NCBI GenBank assembly: GCA_934254725.1
Contig: CAKQLR010000003.1
Span: forward strand, 1 to 64,000
Direction: 5' to 3'
DNA from: an uncultured Clostridia bacterium
Lineage (GTDB): Bacteria; Bacillota; Clostridia; Christensenellales; Borkfalkiaceae
DNA length: 64,000 nucleotides
The position numbers were made by a program, and so were the translations under genes. Below are positions 49,221-58,482 of this stretch, one piece after another; positions within the stretch are counted from its first letter, which is position 1, and every line of letters starts with the position of its first letter. The notes below the pieces were generated by a model that was given only the letters and a program-made list of their open reading frames with translations, ran no database searches and had not been told where the DNA came from.

Positions 49221-49257
49221 ACTACTATATATTATTCAATAGTTGACGGTTTGTCAA
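49221..49257 (-). promoter_or_regulatory. padR promoter and operator
   Basis: On the minus strand, TTGACA (49252-49257), a 17-bp spacer and TAATAT (49229-49234). The near-palindrome 49221-49243, with ends ACTACTATAT and CAATAGT, covers the -10. Confidence 0.75.
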
Positions 49258-49342
49258 CTGTTTTTATCAAAAAAATAAAAAAAGTTTAAAAATTTTGAAT
49301 TCAAGCCTGTACAGCTTCGGATTTTTAGCTCATTATAACAAC

Positions 49343-49373
49343 AAAAGCAGCCACATTCAATGTGACTGCTTTT
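49343..49373 (-). terminator. Terminator of the ABC/GxGYxYP/surface-protein operon
   Basis: AAAGCAG, CACATT, loop, AATGTG and CTGCTTT form a stem with one bulge, flanked by T-runs. It lies 60 bases after the stop of the last gene (49433). Confidence 0.8.
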
Positions 49374-49432
49374 ATAAAAAACGCATCAAGCGCTTTCTGT
49401 GAAAAACGAATTATTATATCGTTTAAAGCTTT

Positions 49433-51718
49433 TTATTTGAATTTTCTTGACTTTTTAAAACCGTAAACGGCAAAGCCCAGGAATACCAGACATACAAAAG
49501 ACTGAGCGATTGCAATACTGCCCGAACAACCCGAAGAAGATTCCGAAGGTTTATCACCAGTGCTGTTTCCGCCGCCCACGATATTCATTTCGACACTGCA
49601 ATCGAAACCGCCGTATTCGAACTTAACCGTGCACGTACCCGAAGCAGTATTATCGAACCCGCTGAAATACACGTCGTTATGAGCCAACGAAATTTCGCCT
49701 ATTCTGCCGCTCTGGAAAGTCAGTTTTAAAGAACCGTCTCTCAAGTCGATAATTTCGCCCACGTTGTATTCTGTTTTAGGGCTGTCTTTAATTTCGATGG
49801 CAAGCAGAACGTCCTGCAATACGTTGATCGTAAAATCGCATTCGCAACCTTCGTATTTTATCTTCAGGGTTTGTTCTCCTGCGTCGGTACTGTAATAGCC
49901 CTCGTAACTTACGGACTCGTCTCCCAAATCCACTATAACGAAATCTACGCTGTTACCTTTTGCCGTGCCCGCCTCAAACCAGGCTTTAAGCTTGCTACCG
50001 CTTAAATCCAGGCTTTCATAGCCCGTGTAATACTTTTTATCGGCAGTTTCGATTACCTCGATCGCTCTTATATAATCGGAACACTCCAAATCCACATCAC
50101 ACGTGTATGTGTTGCCGTTCGCCCCAAAGGATAACTCAACCGTATTCTTACCTATTTGCGAAAGCTTTTCGAGCGAAGTAACGCAATCGCTCATCGAAAC
50201 GTACGTCAGAGAGTTGTCGGCAAATTCAACTTTTAATCTTCCGCCGCTGAGATCCAATTTTTTATTATACAAAAACTTTTCCGCAGCGGGCATATCGGAA
50301 ACGGAAACCTTGCTCACCTGAGCGGCTTCGCGTACGGTGATAGCGACGGGGACGTCTTTTTTATTAAGATTACCGTCCGTGGCTGTTACCGTAACATTAT
50401 AAGTACCAGTGCTGTCGGGGGTAAAAGAAATACCCGATTCGTTAAGCGATACGTCCGAACCGTCTTGTTTTTTAACGGTATACGATAAATCCGCGCCGTA
50501 TCCGACCGCTCCCGATTTAGCCGTTACTACGGATAAATCCACAGGGAATCCCACTACGCCGCTATTCAGCGTGTCGGGTACCGTAACCACGGGTTCGCCT
50601 TGATATTTATAGACGGAAGAAACTTTAAGCCCGGAAAGGTACGCGCCGCCGTCCGCCTTATCGTTGTCGCTGGCATCGGTAATACGAACATATATCACTT
50701 TTGAAGAGTCCAAAAACTTTGTAACATCTAAAGTATATATTTGTTTATCCGCAGACCTCGAACCGCAAAGTATATCCGTCCACAACGCCAAAGAAGTGTA
50801 CGCGGCAGGTTCTTCGCTTGTAATCTTGTTGCCGGTAGAAACGGACAATCTGAAAGTTCCCCAGACGTCTGCTTTCAACAACAAATTAGAAAAAACGTAG
50901 TTATCGGTATCTTCTTCGGGGACGCTGAATTTGTATACTCCGTAGGGTGCATCTATCAAAGCGTAAGAGCAGTGCGACAAATTGTTGCCCACTTCGCCGT
51001 TGCTTATGTAGGTGTTATACATAACGCCCTTATAAGTGTCGGTAGTTTTTTCGCCGTAAATACGGTAAGCGTCGTCTTTTAAATCTTTGACGGTTGCGGC
51101 AAAACCCGTTTCTTTTTCAGTATAAACTTCAGGGAAAAATTCGCTTTCCGCTACAGAACCGTCGTGGAAGAACCTAAGACGGTCTACAACCTGCAACGAA
51201 CCGCCTATCTTCGGGTTGCTTCTCATTCTGAAAAACAGCCTGTCCGTTTCGGGTTTCCCGTTCAGATACTCCTCGGCAAAGACGTCGATGGTCGTATAAA
51301 TGTGTTTAACGCCCGCCATCGGATCGAAAACTTTATAATTCTCAAAATCGTCGGTCGTGGAAATTAACATTACGCCGTCGCCGCTGAAAACGCCGTCTAT
51401 ATAAAAATGTTTTGTGTCTTTCGGGATATCCACGGCGTAGTCTATATAATTTTCTACGTTCCCGGTCTGTCCGCCTACCAAACGAATTTTAAACGTGGGG
51501 TTCGACATAATGGAAGAACCGAGTTCGTCATAGAAGTCCGCCCCTTCATAAATCTGACAGTCGTAAAAACTTTTAACGGTCATATCTATAACGGTGCCCG
51601 TTTTAATTTCAGCCGCCGCGATTGTATTTCCGAAAAGAGAAAAAGCAGTTCCCGTTACCGCGGCGAACAACACCGCGGTAAGTAAACTTAAAATTATTTT
51701 TTTTAATGACTTAATCAT
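49433..51718 (-). CDS. Large surface protein with Ig-like repeats and Cys-type C-terminal anchor
   Basis: A 761-residue secreted protein with a signal peptide (about 1-36, ending AAA). The first ~370 residues contain two beta-rich modules, the second (DILCGSRSADKQIYTLDVTKFLDSSKVIYVRITDASD) matching a module of the neighbouring surface protein. From about 375 on there are Ig-like repeats: one cadherin/Ig-type (FTPDSTGTYNVTVTATDGN) and three of bacterial Ig group 4 type (YNKKLDLSGGRLKVEFADN, YTGYESLDLSGSKLKAWFE, YNVGEIIDLRDGSLKLTFQ). The C-terminus is SSGCSGSIA, a hydrophobic helix and KKSRKFK: a wall or membrane tail without LPXTG. It probably binds polysaccharide. It is the last gene of the operon. 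Confidence 0.8.
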   Translation of the reverse strand: MIKSLKKIILSLLTAVLFAAVTGTAFSLFGNTIAAAEIKTGTVIDMTVKSFYDCQIYEGADFYDELGSSIMSNPTFKIRLVGGQTGNVENYIDYAVDIPKDTKHFYIDGVFSGDGVMLISTTDDFENYKVFDPMAGVKHIYTTIDVFAEEYLNGKPETDRLFFRMRSNPKIGGSLQVVDRLRFFHDGSVAESEFFPEVYTEKETGFAATVKDLKDDAYRIYGEKTTDTYKGVMYNTYISNGEVGNNLSHCSYALIDAPYGVYKFSVPEEDTDNYVFSNLLLKADVWGTFRLSVSTGNKITSEEPAAYTSLALWTDILCGSRSADKQIYTLDVTKFLDSSKVIYVRITDASDNDKADGGAYLSGLKVSSVYKYQGEPVVTVPDTLNSGVVGFPVDLSVVTAKSGAVGYGADLSYTVKKQDGSDVSLNESGISFTPDSTGTYNVTVTATDGNLNKKDVPVAITVREAAQVSKVSVSDMPAAEKFLYNKKLDLSGGRLKVEFADNSLTYVSMSDCVTSLEKLSQIGKNTVELSFGANGNTYTCDVDLECSDYIRAIEVIETADKKYYTGYESLDLSGSKLKAWFEAGTAKGNSVDFVIVDLGDESVSYEGYYSTDAGEQTLKIKYEGCECDFTINVLQDVLLAIEIKDSPKTEYNVGEIIDLRDGSLKLTFQSGRIGEISLAHNDVYFSGFDNTASGTCTVKFEYGGFDCSVEMNIVGGGNSTGDKPSESSSGCSGSIAIAQSFVCLVFLGFAVYGFKKSRKFK

Positions 51719-51760
51719 TAAAACAGCTCCTTAAAACTAATGATATTTGCCCTCGTAAAC

Positions 51761-53257
51761 TTAACGAGATTTTTTACGGAGCAACGTAGCCGAAAAACCT
51801 AAAACCATCAAAGCAGCCATAATGTTTACGGACATGATACTGCTTCCGCAACCGCCGTCTTCTTCATTGCCGGAGGGTTCAGTGCCGCTGCCAGTATCGC
51901 CGGTATTATCTCCGCTGTTACCGGAACTGCTGTCGTCGGGACCGGGAGCAGGTGTCTCTTCTTCTACGGTAATAGTGAGTTCTTCACTTGCAACGCCGTC
52001 GATTACAACTTTAATTTTGTAAGTTCCGGCTGCGGTATCGGTGCCTAAAGTATACGTTAATGCCGTATAATCTTCCACTACGGTATCGTTTACGTACCAT
52101 ACAACGGTAGCGGGAGTTGTGGTTGCGGGGGTGTGAGCCGCTGTAACGGTAACAGCCGTACCTACGGTAACGGTAGTATTATCCGCGCTTAAAGATACAG
52201 CGGTGATTGTGGGATCTTCTTCTTCGTAATATCCCGTCAAAGACATGCCTATTACCTGAGCACCGCCGCCGGAAACGCCCGTTGCGTCGGAAAATCTTAC
52301 ATATAAACCGCCGTTTTCGTTCAGATAGTCGGTTACGTCAATCGTGTATTCGGTTACTGCCGCGGTAAACGGGCACAAAACGAACTGCCAGTTTTCAACT
52401 CCGAAAGGATCCGGGGTGCCTTCACCGGTATAAATAGCAACGGCTGCGTCGCACGCGAAAACAAGCTTTAATTTAGCGCCTGCGAAACCATTTTCCATAT
52501 CCAACGTATTAACGCCGTCGAATTTATAGGTCAGAACGCCGCCGTGTACCTTACCGCTGCGCGAAGCGTCGATGGGGAAGCCGCCGTCCGCATAACGAAC
52601 GCCGCTCTCGAGCTGTCCGCCGACGGACATATTGCTTACAAAAAATTCTGAATCGAAATTGCTGTTTTCGCTATCCACGCTGAATCCGACGGTATCCGTC
52701 GTATAGTAACTCGGGAAGGTTTCCCCTGCAGTAAGAATAGTTCCGTTGTGTGCAAAGTTAACGTAATCGCGCAGTTTGAAAGATTTATTGTCCGCCGAAC
52801 CGGTAACTTTAATATACACGGTACCCGTGTGCTGAACGCCTTCGAGCAAGTTCGAAGTATCCGCTATCTGTAAATCCTGATCTACGCTCCATTTTTTAGA
52901 ATAGCTTTCGCCGTCGGTAGAAACGGATAAAGCAACGGTATTAAAACAGCTTGATATTTTCAATATCGTAGTATCTTCGGGAAGAAGAATTTTCCAGACT
53001 ATGTAACTGTCCTCACCATTTTTTCGACCGAATCTCGTTTCGCTGTTTCCTCCGCCGTAATCGGTCAAACCGGTTTCTACATTCTCGTAAGCGTCGGTCA
53101 TATTTACCTGGTCTACAACGTAAAACGCGTTTTCTCTCATATCGATTTCGGGTTTGGAGGGTGTTGCCGCCTCATCTGCAGAAACCGAAGTAACGCCGCA
53201 GAGAGCAGTTACTGCCATCGCAAAAGCGATCAATAAAGTAAGTAATTTTTTCTTCAT
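51761..53257 (-). CDS. Surface protein with carbohydrate-binding-like modules and Cys-type C-terminal anchor
   Basis: A 498-residue secreted protein with a signal peptide (1-27, ending VSA). The N-terminal ~340 residues form two beta-sandwich-like modules of the galactose-binding type by appearance (WKILLPEDTTILKISSCFNTVALSVSTDG; WQFVLCPFTAAVTEYTIDVTDYLNENGGLYVRFSDATG). An Ig-like repeat follows (about 345-425, VSLSADNTTVTVGTAVTVTA), then a Ser/Gly/Asp/Thr-rich linker and the tail GGCGSSIM, a hydrophobic helix and RKKSR. The tail and the second module match those of the next gene. It is probably a glycan-binding surface protein working with the ABC importer. GGAG precedes the ATG. Confidence 0.8.
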   Translation of the reverse strand: MKKKLLTLLIAFAMAVTALCGVTSVSADEAATPSKPEIDMRENAFYVVDQVNMTDAYENVETGLTDYGGGNSETRFGRKNGEDSYIVWKILLPEDTTILKISSCFNTVALSVSTDGESYSKKWSVDQDLQIADTSNLLEGVQHTGTVYIKVTGSADNKSFKLRDYVNFAHNGTILTAGETFPSYYTTDTVGFSVDSENSNFDSEFFVSNMSVGGQLESGVRYADGGFPIDASRSGKVHGGVLTYKFDGVNTLDMENGFAGAKLKLVFACDAAVAIYTGEGTPDPFGVENWQFVLCPFTAAVTEYTIDVTDYLNENGGLYVRFSDATGVSGGGAQVIGMSLTGYYEEEDPTITAVSLSADNTTVTVGTAVTVTAAHTPATTTPATVVWYVNDTVVEDYTALTYTLGTDTAAGTYKIKVVIDGVASEELTITVEEETPAPGPDDSSSGNSGDNTGDTGSGTEPSGNEEDGGCGSSIMSVNIMAALMVLGFSATLLRKKSR

Positions 53258-53339
53258 TTTTTCTTCTCCTTATGAAAAAATATATTTTCTTTTCCCTTTC
53301 GAGGAAAATTAACTTGATTAGCCGACGTTTTCAGACGTA

Positions 53340-55010
53340 TCAGCCTTTTAAAGAAACGTTTACGTGCGGAACGTTTTCGCGTATCAGTTGGAAAAACTGT
53401 TCTGCCGTTACGATCTCTACGTCGTCGTCCAGATTTTGATACATTTCCACGGCGTCGCTGTAATCTCTGCTCCACGGATGAAGATTTACGAGAGTGTAAC
53501 CTTCTATTGAACGGGGATTAACGGGGAAATTGTTGATTTTTTCCGCAATGGAAGCGCCCGTTTCGGGCTCCCACAAAGAAAGCCTGCAGGTTACGAACGG
53601 CATACCGTTCTCCGACCAATAGACGGAACCTTTTTCCGCTGCATAATAATCGCCTATCATACACTGAACGCCAAGCAATCCGGGAACACGCGAATAGTAT
53701 TCGACAACGTCCTCCGTTACGCACGTATCGAGGATTTGCAGCGTCGTTAAGTCTCCGCGTTTCAAATAAGTTGCAAGTCTGCCGCAAAAATCGGACAGGT
53801 CGGGATACACCGAAGGATTTATATAACCTTGACCGGAAACGGCAGCCACGAGGTAATCGCCCGCGGAACCTATCTGGTTGTAAATATATCTTTGTAAAGC
53901 GGGCTGTATATCTATCGCCGAGGGCGAAATATTCCATCCCATCGGGAAATCCGCGCGTTCGGCGGCAAAATATTTTTTACTTGCATCGGGAGACAACGTA
54001 TTGGAAAGCGCCTGTATATTATCCCCGTCGGAACATACGATGCACACGTAATGCTTGTTTTCTACTTCTTTGCGCTCGTATTGAACCATTTGTTTTAACT
54101 GTTTTACGCCGAAAAACTCGGTACAGCTAAAAACGGAAAGGTTTGCGCTCCAGTCGGAGGCGATAGTAAAATTGCCGTTCATAGAACTCACGTTTACGTG
54201 CGAAGTTTCGTCTATCGGGCCCCAACCGAAAACAGGGCTGTCGGTCTTCGTCCATTCGTGCACTTCGCCGCGGAGTTGCAACGCTTCCAAAGTTTCTTTG
54301 CTTTGATAAAAACTGTAGTATTTGCAGGCGATCGCGTAATCGCACATCATCTCCACGCCTCCGGCAAGCTGACACAGACCGGAATTGTTTAATTTGTCCT
54401 TATAATTTTCGAAACACCATCTGTCGTTTTTATCGGTAACGTCAAGTTTTTTCGTCAATCCCAAATCTATATACTTTTGCTCTACGGACGCGTCTACAGG
54501 GATCCACCCCTCTACTCCGCATATTGTTACGGCCACGTTTTTGGACTCGCCGTTTTGCGAACGGTTATATAGAATATAGCCTGCGTTTTCGCCGAAACGC
54601 GTTTTGTAGTCCTCTACCATCTGCGCTATCGTTACGTTCTCGGTCGTTAAGCCGTATTCTTTGCAAATTTCGTTAAGCCACATCGAATGATGATAGCTTC
54701 CCGAGCAATAATATTCTGCCGCGGTCTGAGCAAAAAGCCCCTGAATCGCAGCTCCCGCAAGGATATCGCTGCCGCTCAAACCTCTTTCCACGTTGTAACC
54801 GAAAACTTTTAAATGACGGTTTTCGTTCATTTTAAAACTTTCGAAATACGTAAAATCGTCATCTGCGAGGTTAAGTTCATAAGGATCCTGCTCGGCAGGT
54901 TCGGTTGAGTCGGATGGTCCCGAAGAGTCGTTTTCTTTGCACGCGACCATTCCGAAAAGCAAGCAAAGGATCAGCAAAAAGGGAAATATTTTTATAAGCT
55001 TTTCTTTCAT
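53340..55010 (-). CDS. GxGYxYP family lipoprotein (copy 2)
   Basis: A 556-residue lipoprotein (lipobox GMVAC, Cys24). It belongs to the GxGYxYP family, named after a motif that appears here as SGQGYINPSVYPD near residue 400, followed by YLKRGDLTTLQILD. Other shared blocks with the next protein are ICSDGDNIQALSNT, MGWNISPSAIDIQPALQRYIYN and YTLVNLHPWSRDYSDAVEMYQNLDDDVEIVTAEQFFQLIRENVPHVNV. The family is a putative glycoside hydrolase group with a polysaccharide-deacetylase-like or TIM-barrel fold, and the reaction has not been assigned. Its motif has N where copy 1 has Y. GGAG precedes the ATG at 55010. Confidence 0.85.
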   Translation of the reverse strand: MKEKLIKIFPFLLILCLLFGMVACKENDSSGPSDSTEPAEQDPYELNLADDDFTYFESFKMNENRHLKVFGYNVERGLSGSDILAGAAIQGLFAQTAAEYYCSGSYHHSMWLNEICKEYGLTTENVTIAQMVEDYKTRFGENAGYILYNRSQNGESKNVAVTICGVEGWIPVDASVEQKYIDLGLTKKLDVTDKNDRWCFENYKDKLNNSGLCQLAGGVEMMCDYAIACKYYSFYQSKETLEALQLRGEVHEWTKTDSPVFGWGPIDETSHVNVSSMNGNFTIASDWSANLSVFSCTEFFGVKQLKQMVQYERKEVENKHYVCIVCSDGDNIQALSNTLSPDASKKYFAAERADFPMGWNISPSAIDIQPALQRYIYNQIGSAGDYLVAAVSGQGYINPSVYPDLSDFCGRLATYLKRGDLTTLQILDTCVTEDVVEYYSRVPGLLGVQCMIGDYYAAEKGSVYWSENGMPFVTCRLSLWEPETGASIAEKINNFPVNPRSIEGYTLVNLHPWSRDYSDAVEMYQNLDDDVEIVTAEQFFQLIRENVPHVNVSLKG

Positions 55011-55014
55011 ATAA

Positions 55015-56667
55015 TCAGTTCTCCGTACAATCAACGTCTACCTGAGGTACGTTTGCGCGAATCATTTTAAAGAAATTATCCGCAGTTACGACGATTGTAT
55101 TTTCATCGAGATTTTTAACGAGTTCCACAACGTCTGTGTACGACGTAGACCAGGGATGCACGTTGATTACGCTGTATCCGTTAATGGAAGTCGGATCCTT
55201 TTCGCACACATTTACCTGCGCGGCGATATTAGCGCCCGTCGTTTCCCAAAGAGAGAAGCGGCACGTAACGAACGGCATTCCGTTTTTCCAATAAACCGAA
55301 CCGTGTTTAGCGGCATATTTCCAACCGGACATAACCGCGCAACCGTACAGACCTTCGATTTTTGAATAATATTCGAAAGCGTCGACGTCGATGGCTTCTT
55401 CCAAAATCTGCAAACTGTGGCAATCCGCCCTCTTAAGATAGTTACCGAGACGCTCCGTGAACAGCTTGAGCGCTTCCTGCGGGTAAGACGACGGATACAT
55501 ATAACCCGCACCCGAAACCGAAGCTACGAAATAATCATTCTCATCCATATTGCGATAGAGATAATTCATAATGCTCGGCTGCAAATCGACACAACTTACG
55601 TTAAGCGTCCAACCCATTTTGAAATTTTCTCTGTCTGCAAGATAATAAGCCGCGCTGAACGGGAAAGTATTGGAAACCGCCTGTATGTTATCTCCGTCGC
55701 TCATCATAATGCAAACGTAATGTTTGCCTTTTTGCGCAGTTACTTCTTTATGTAGGCTTTTCTGCGTGAAGGAAGTCCCCCACGCATCCGAACATAAAAC
55801 GGTCATGTTGGCGCTCGTGTCCGAAGCGACGGTAAACTCTGCGTTATTCGACGCGATGGTTACGTCCTGACCTTCGGTGGTGGGTCCCCAACCGAATATA
55901 GGCGAATCGTCATCCGTCCAGCTCTGCACTCTGTTTCTGAAAGCAAGCGTCGAAATATCCGTATCTACCTGATAAAATCCGTAATATTTCCCGGCTATCC
56001 AATAATCGCGCGGGTACCATAAATCGGGCGAAAGCTGAAAGAGCGCGTCCGTAGCGAACTTATCTTTATAATCGTAATAACAGTCGGATTCCGTCATTTC
56101 GGTTACGTCCATAAGTTTTTCCATGTTGTAACCTTTTTTGCTGGAAAACTGCCTTTCCTGAGTAGTGTCCACGGGGATTGCGTTAAAAATACCCGCAAGG
56201 CTTGTCGCCACGTTTACGGATTCGGGGTTCTTAGCTTTATCGTACAAAATGTATTTGGCGTCCGCGCCGAATTTTTCTTTATACGCGTTAACCATCGAAT
56301 CGAACGTAACGGTTTCGGTGGTAACCCCGTACGTATCTTTCAGATCCTGCAACCAAAGTTCGTTTGCGGAAAAAGTTAAATTATAATAAGTGATCTCGTC
56401 CCTGTTGAACAATCCCTGTATGGCGATAGCGGTAAACGCCTGAGCAAAATTGTCGTCCTCCCCCTTCCACACGAGCAATTTATTATCGCCGTTCATTTTA
56501 AAATTTTTGTAATAATCGTACTCTACGGTTGTCGGAGTTTCACCCGAAGATGAGTCGTCGGACGGTTTGTCCGATTGATCTCCGTTATTTTGTCCGCAAC
56601 CTGCAAAACACGCAAAAACAAGCATTATCGCAAGAAAAAATGTAAAAAACTTCTTCATCTTTTTCAT
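55015..56667 (-). CDS. GxGYxYP family lipoprotein (copy 1)
   Basis: A 550-residue lipoprotein (lipobox CFAGC, Cys24). It has the family motif in full (SGAGYMYPSSYP near residue 388), with MMSDGDNIQAVSNTFPF, MGWTLNVSCVDLQPSIMNYLYRNMDENDYFVASV, YLKRADCHSLQILEEA and the C-terminal INVHPWSTSYTDVVELVKNLDENTIVVTADNFFKMIRANVPQVDV. The N-terminal domain (about 45-250) matches GxGYxYP_N and probably packs on the catalytic part. It lies 22 bases after the second permease gene and 4 bases before its paralogue, strongly suggesting that it processes the glycan imported by the ABC system. Confidence 0.88.
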   Translation of the reverse strand: MKKMKKFFTFFLAIMLVFACFAGCGQNNGDQSDKPSDDSSSGETPTTVEYDYYKNFKMNGDNKLLVWKGEDDNFAQAFTAIAIQGLFNRDEITYYNLTFSANELWLQDLKDTYGVTTETVTFDSMVNAYKEKFGADAKYILYDKAKNPESVNVATSLAGIFNAIPVDTTQERQFSSKKGYNMEKLMDVTEMTESDCYYDYKDKFATDALFQLSPDLWYPRDYWIAGKYYGFYQVDTDISTLAFRNRVQSWTDDDSPIFGWGPTTEGQDVTIASNNAEFTVASDTSANMTVLCSDAWGTSFTQKSLHKEVTAQKGKHYVCIMMSDGDNIQAVSNTFPFSAAYYLADRENFKMGWTLNVSCVDLQPSIMNYLYRNMDENDYFVASVSGAGYMYPSSYPQEALKLFTERLGNYLKRADCHSLQILEEAIDVDAFEYYSKIEGLYGCAVMSGWKYAAKHGSVYWKNGMPFVTCRFSLWETTGANIAAQVNVCEKDPTSINGYSVINVHPWSTSYTDVVELVKNLDENTIVVTADNFFKMIRANVPQVDVDCTEN

Positions 56668-56689
56668 ATAAATCTACACCTTATCTTTT

Positions 56690-57565
56690 TTATTTAATTC
56701 CGGAAATACTCATGGACGCCAGGAAATATTTCTGGCATACAAAATACGTAGCGACCACGGGAACCGTAATGGATATAAGAGCCGCCGCGCGAAGATAAGA
56801 GTCTCCGCTGCCCTCGAACTGAGGATAAAAGCTCATAAGTTTCAACTGAATTACAAATTTGGACGGGTCGTGCGTAACAATCAACGGCCAAAGATACTCG
56901 TTCCATTTAGCGGTAAAGGTCATAATGCAAAACGTAAGTATGACCGAACGGCACATGGGAAAAGCAATCTGGAAAATTTTTCTCAACTCGCCCGCGCCGT
57001 CTATATCTGCGGCTTCGAGGCACGCGTCCGGTATCTGATGCATAAACTGACGGAACATAAACACGCCGAATACGTTGATAAATCCGGGAAGAAATACGCC
57101 CGTCAATGTCTCGGTAACGCCCAAGCCGTCAACGATGATATAAATCGGAATGAGCAATACTTCGCCCGGGACCATCATCGAAGCCAATATAAGCCAGAAC
57201 CAGACGTCCCTTCCTTTAAATCTCAGTTTGCCGAAGCAATAGCCGAGAACAAACGCAAACACCAGACTTACGACGAGACTTACGACAACTACAACTATAC
57301 TGTTGAAAAAGCCTTGCCATAAATCGCCTACTCTGAAAGCTTCCGCGTAGTTGGAAAAATGAATGCCGCCTTGCGGCCACCAATAAATCTTTCCGGGTTT
57401 TCCTATAAAATCGAGCGAAGTCAGCGACGACGCCAACTGCAACCAATACGGAAAAACCAGCAAAAAGCCCATAAACGCCATAAATAAGACGCAAAAAGTA
57501 ACGACAAGCGCGTTAACGACCTTTTTTCTCTTACTTACAAGAGGTTTCAATTCGGTATTATTCAT
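56690..57565 (-). CDS. Carbohydrate ABC transporter permease (MalG/UgpE type)
   Basis: A 291-residue permease with six membrane helices. The EAA loop that contacts the ATPase is EAADIDGAGELRKIFQIAFPMCRSVI (about 181-206). It ends in YLRAAALISITVPVVATYFVCQKYFLASMSISGIK, the usual MalG C-terminus. It forms a heterodimeric channel with the upstream permease. The start overlaps the end of that gene by 8 bases. No ATPase is encoded in the operon, so a shared MsmX-like ATPase must serve it. Confidence 0.93.
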   Translation of the reverse strand: MNNTELKPLVSKRKKVVNALVVTFCVLFMAFMGFLLVFPYWLQLASSLTSLDFIGKPGKIYWWPQGGIHFSNYAEAFRVGDLWQGFFNSIVVVVVSLVVSLVFAFVLGYCFGKLRFKGRDVWFWLILASMMVPGEVLLIPIYIIVDGLGVTETLTGVFLPGFINVFGVFMFRQFMHQIPDACLEAADIDGAGELRKIFQIAFPMCRSVILTFCIMTFTAKWNEYLWPLIVTHDPSKFVIQLKLMSFYPQFEGSGDSYLRAAALISITVPVVATYFVCQKYFLASMSISGIK

Positions 57566-58481
57566 ACGAAACCTCCTTATTGTTGAGCTTCATCTGTATG
57601 ACAGAAAATATCATGACTACTAAAAACAATACCATGGCATAAGCGCTCGCCACGCCCATTTTGGAGCGCTCGAAGGCAAGATAGTAAACGTACAGCACCG
57701 AAGACTGCGTTTTGCTTCCGCCGCTGGTAATAAGTTGCATGGGACCTATTACCTTAAAGCCGTTGATTATAGAATTGACAAGATTTAACGTAATGGTATT
57801 TGAAATCAAAGGGAGCGTAATGTAAATATACGCCTTTAATTTGCTGTCCGTTTCGAGGCTTGCGGCTTCAAGGTAAGTATCGGGTACGCCGATAATAGCC
57901 GCATAATAAATAAGCAACCCGCCGCTGAACCCTAAAAATACGGACGTAAACATTAAAGCAAAAAGCGCATATTTTTCTTCGTTAAAATAGTTTATCGGGT
58001 TATCCAACGCGCCTATCGACATAAGCAGCGAATTAACTATGCCCGATTCGCTGCCGTCGAAAAGCAACTGAATAATGTTGCTCCCGACAACTGCTGAAAC
58101 AAGTGCCGGCCAATACAGCACGGCAAGAAAAATCTTTTTACCGCGGGGTATTCTGGTAAGCATAAAGCCGAGTAACAACCCGAAAAAATTGCTCCCTATA
58201 GTGGTAAAAAACGCCCACTTGACGGATACCCAGAGCGACGACCAGAATTCGGCGTCGTACAGTTCGTGGTTTTTATCGAAAATTCTTATGTAATTATCAA
58301 AAGTAAAGCGAGTAATGTTGGCAACGCTCGTCTTCATATTCGTAAAGCTTATAACTATAGCGAATATGAAGGCGGCGGCAAAAAACACAAGCCAGAAAAT
58401 CAAGGGTATCGCCATCAGGGAATACGCCTTTATTTCATTGCGATATTTAAATTTGACAGAATTATTTTTTTTATTAGTCAC
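57558..58481 (-). CDS. Carbohydrate ABC transporter permease (MalF/UgpA type)
   Basis: A 307-residue permease with six membrane helices. It begins with a basic cytoplasmic tail and KAYSLMAIPLIFWLVFFAAAFIFAIVISFTN, and has the EAA-like loop DTYLEAASLETDSKLKAYIYITLPLISNTI. The start is likely GTG at 58481, one base after the stop of the binding-protein gene. AAGGAG is 13 bases upstream, which is long. A TTG at 58514 would overlap that gene by 32 bases. The exact start is therefore uncertain. Confidence 0.9.
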   Translation of the reverse strand: MTNKKNNSVKFKYRNEIKAYSLMAIPLIFWLVFFAAAFIFAIVISFTNMKTSVANITRFTFDNYIRIFDKNHELYDAEFWSSLWVSVKWAFFTTIGSNFFGLLLGFMLTRIPRGKKIFLAVLYWPALVSAVVGSNIIQLLFDGSESGIVNSLLMSIGALDNPINYFNEEKYALFALMFTSVFLGFSGGLLIYYAAIIGVPDTYLEAASLETDSKLKAYIYITLPLISNTITLNLVNSIINGFKVIGPMQLITSGGSKTQSSVLYVYYLAFERSKMGVASAYAMVLFLVVMIFSVIQMKLNNKEVSYE

Positions 58482-58482
58482 T

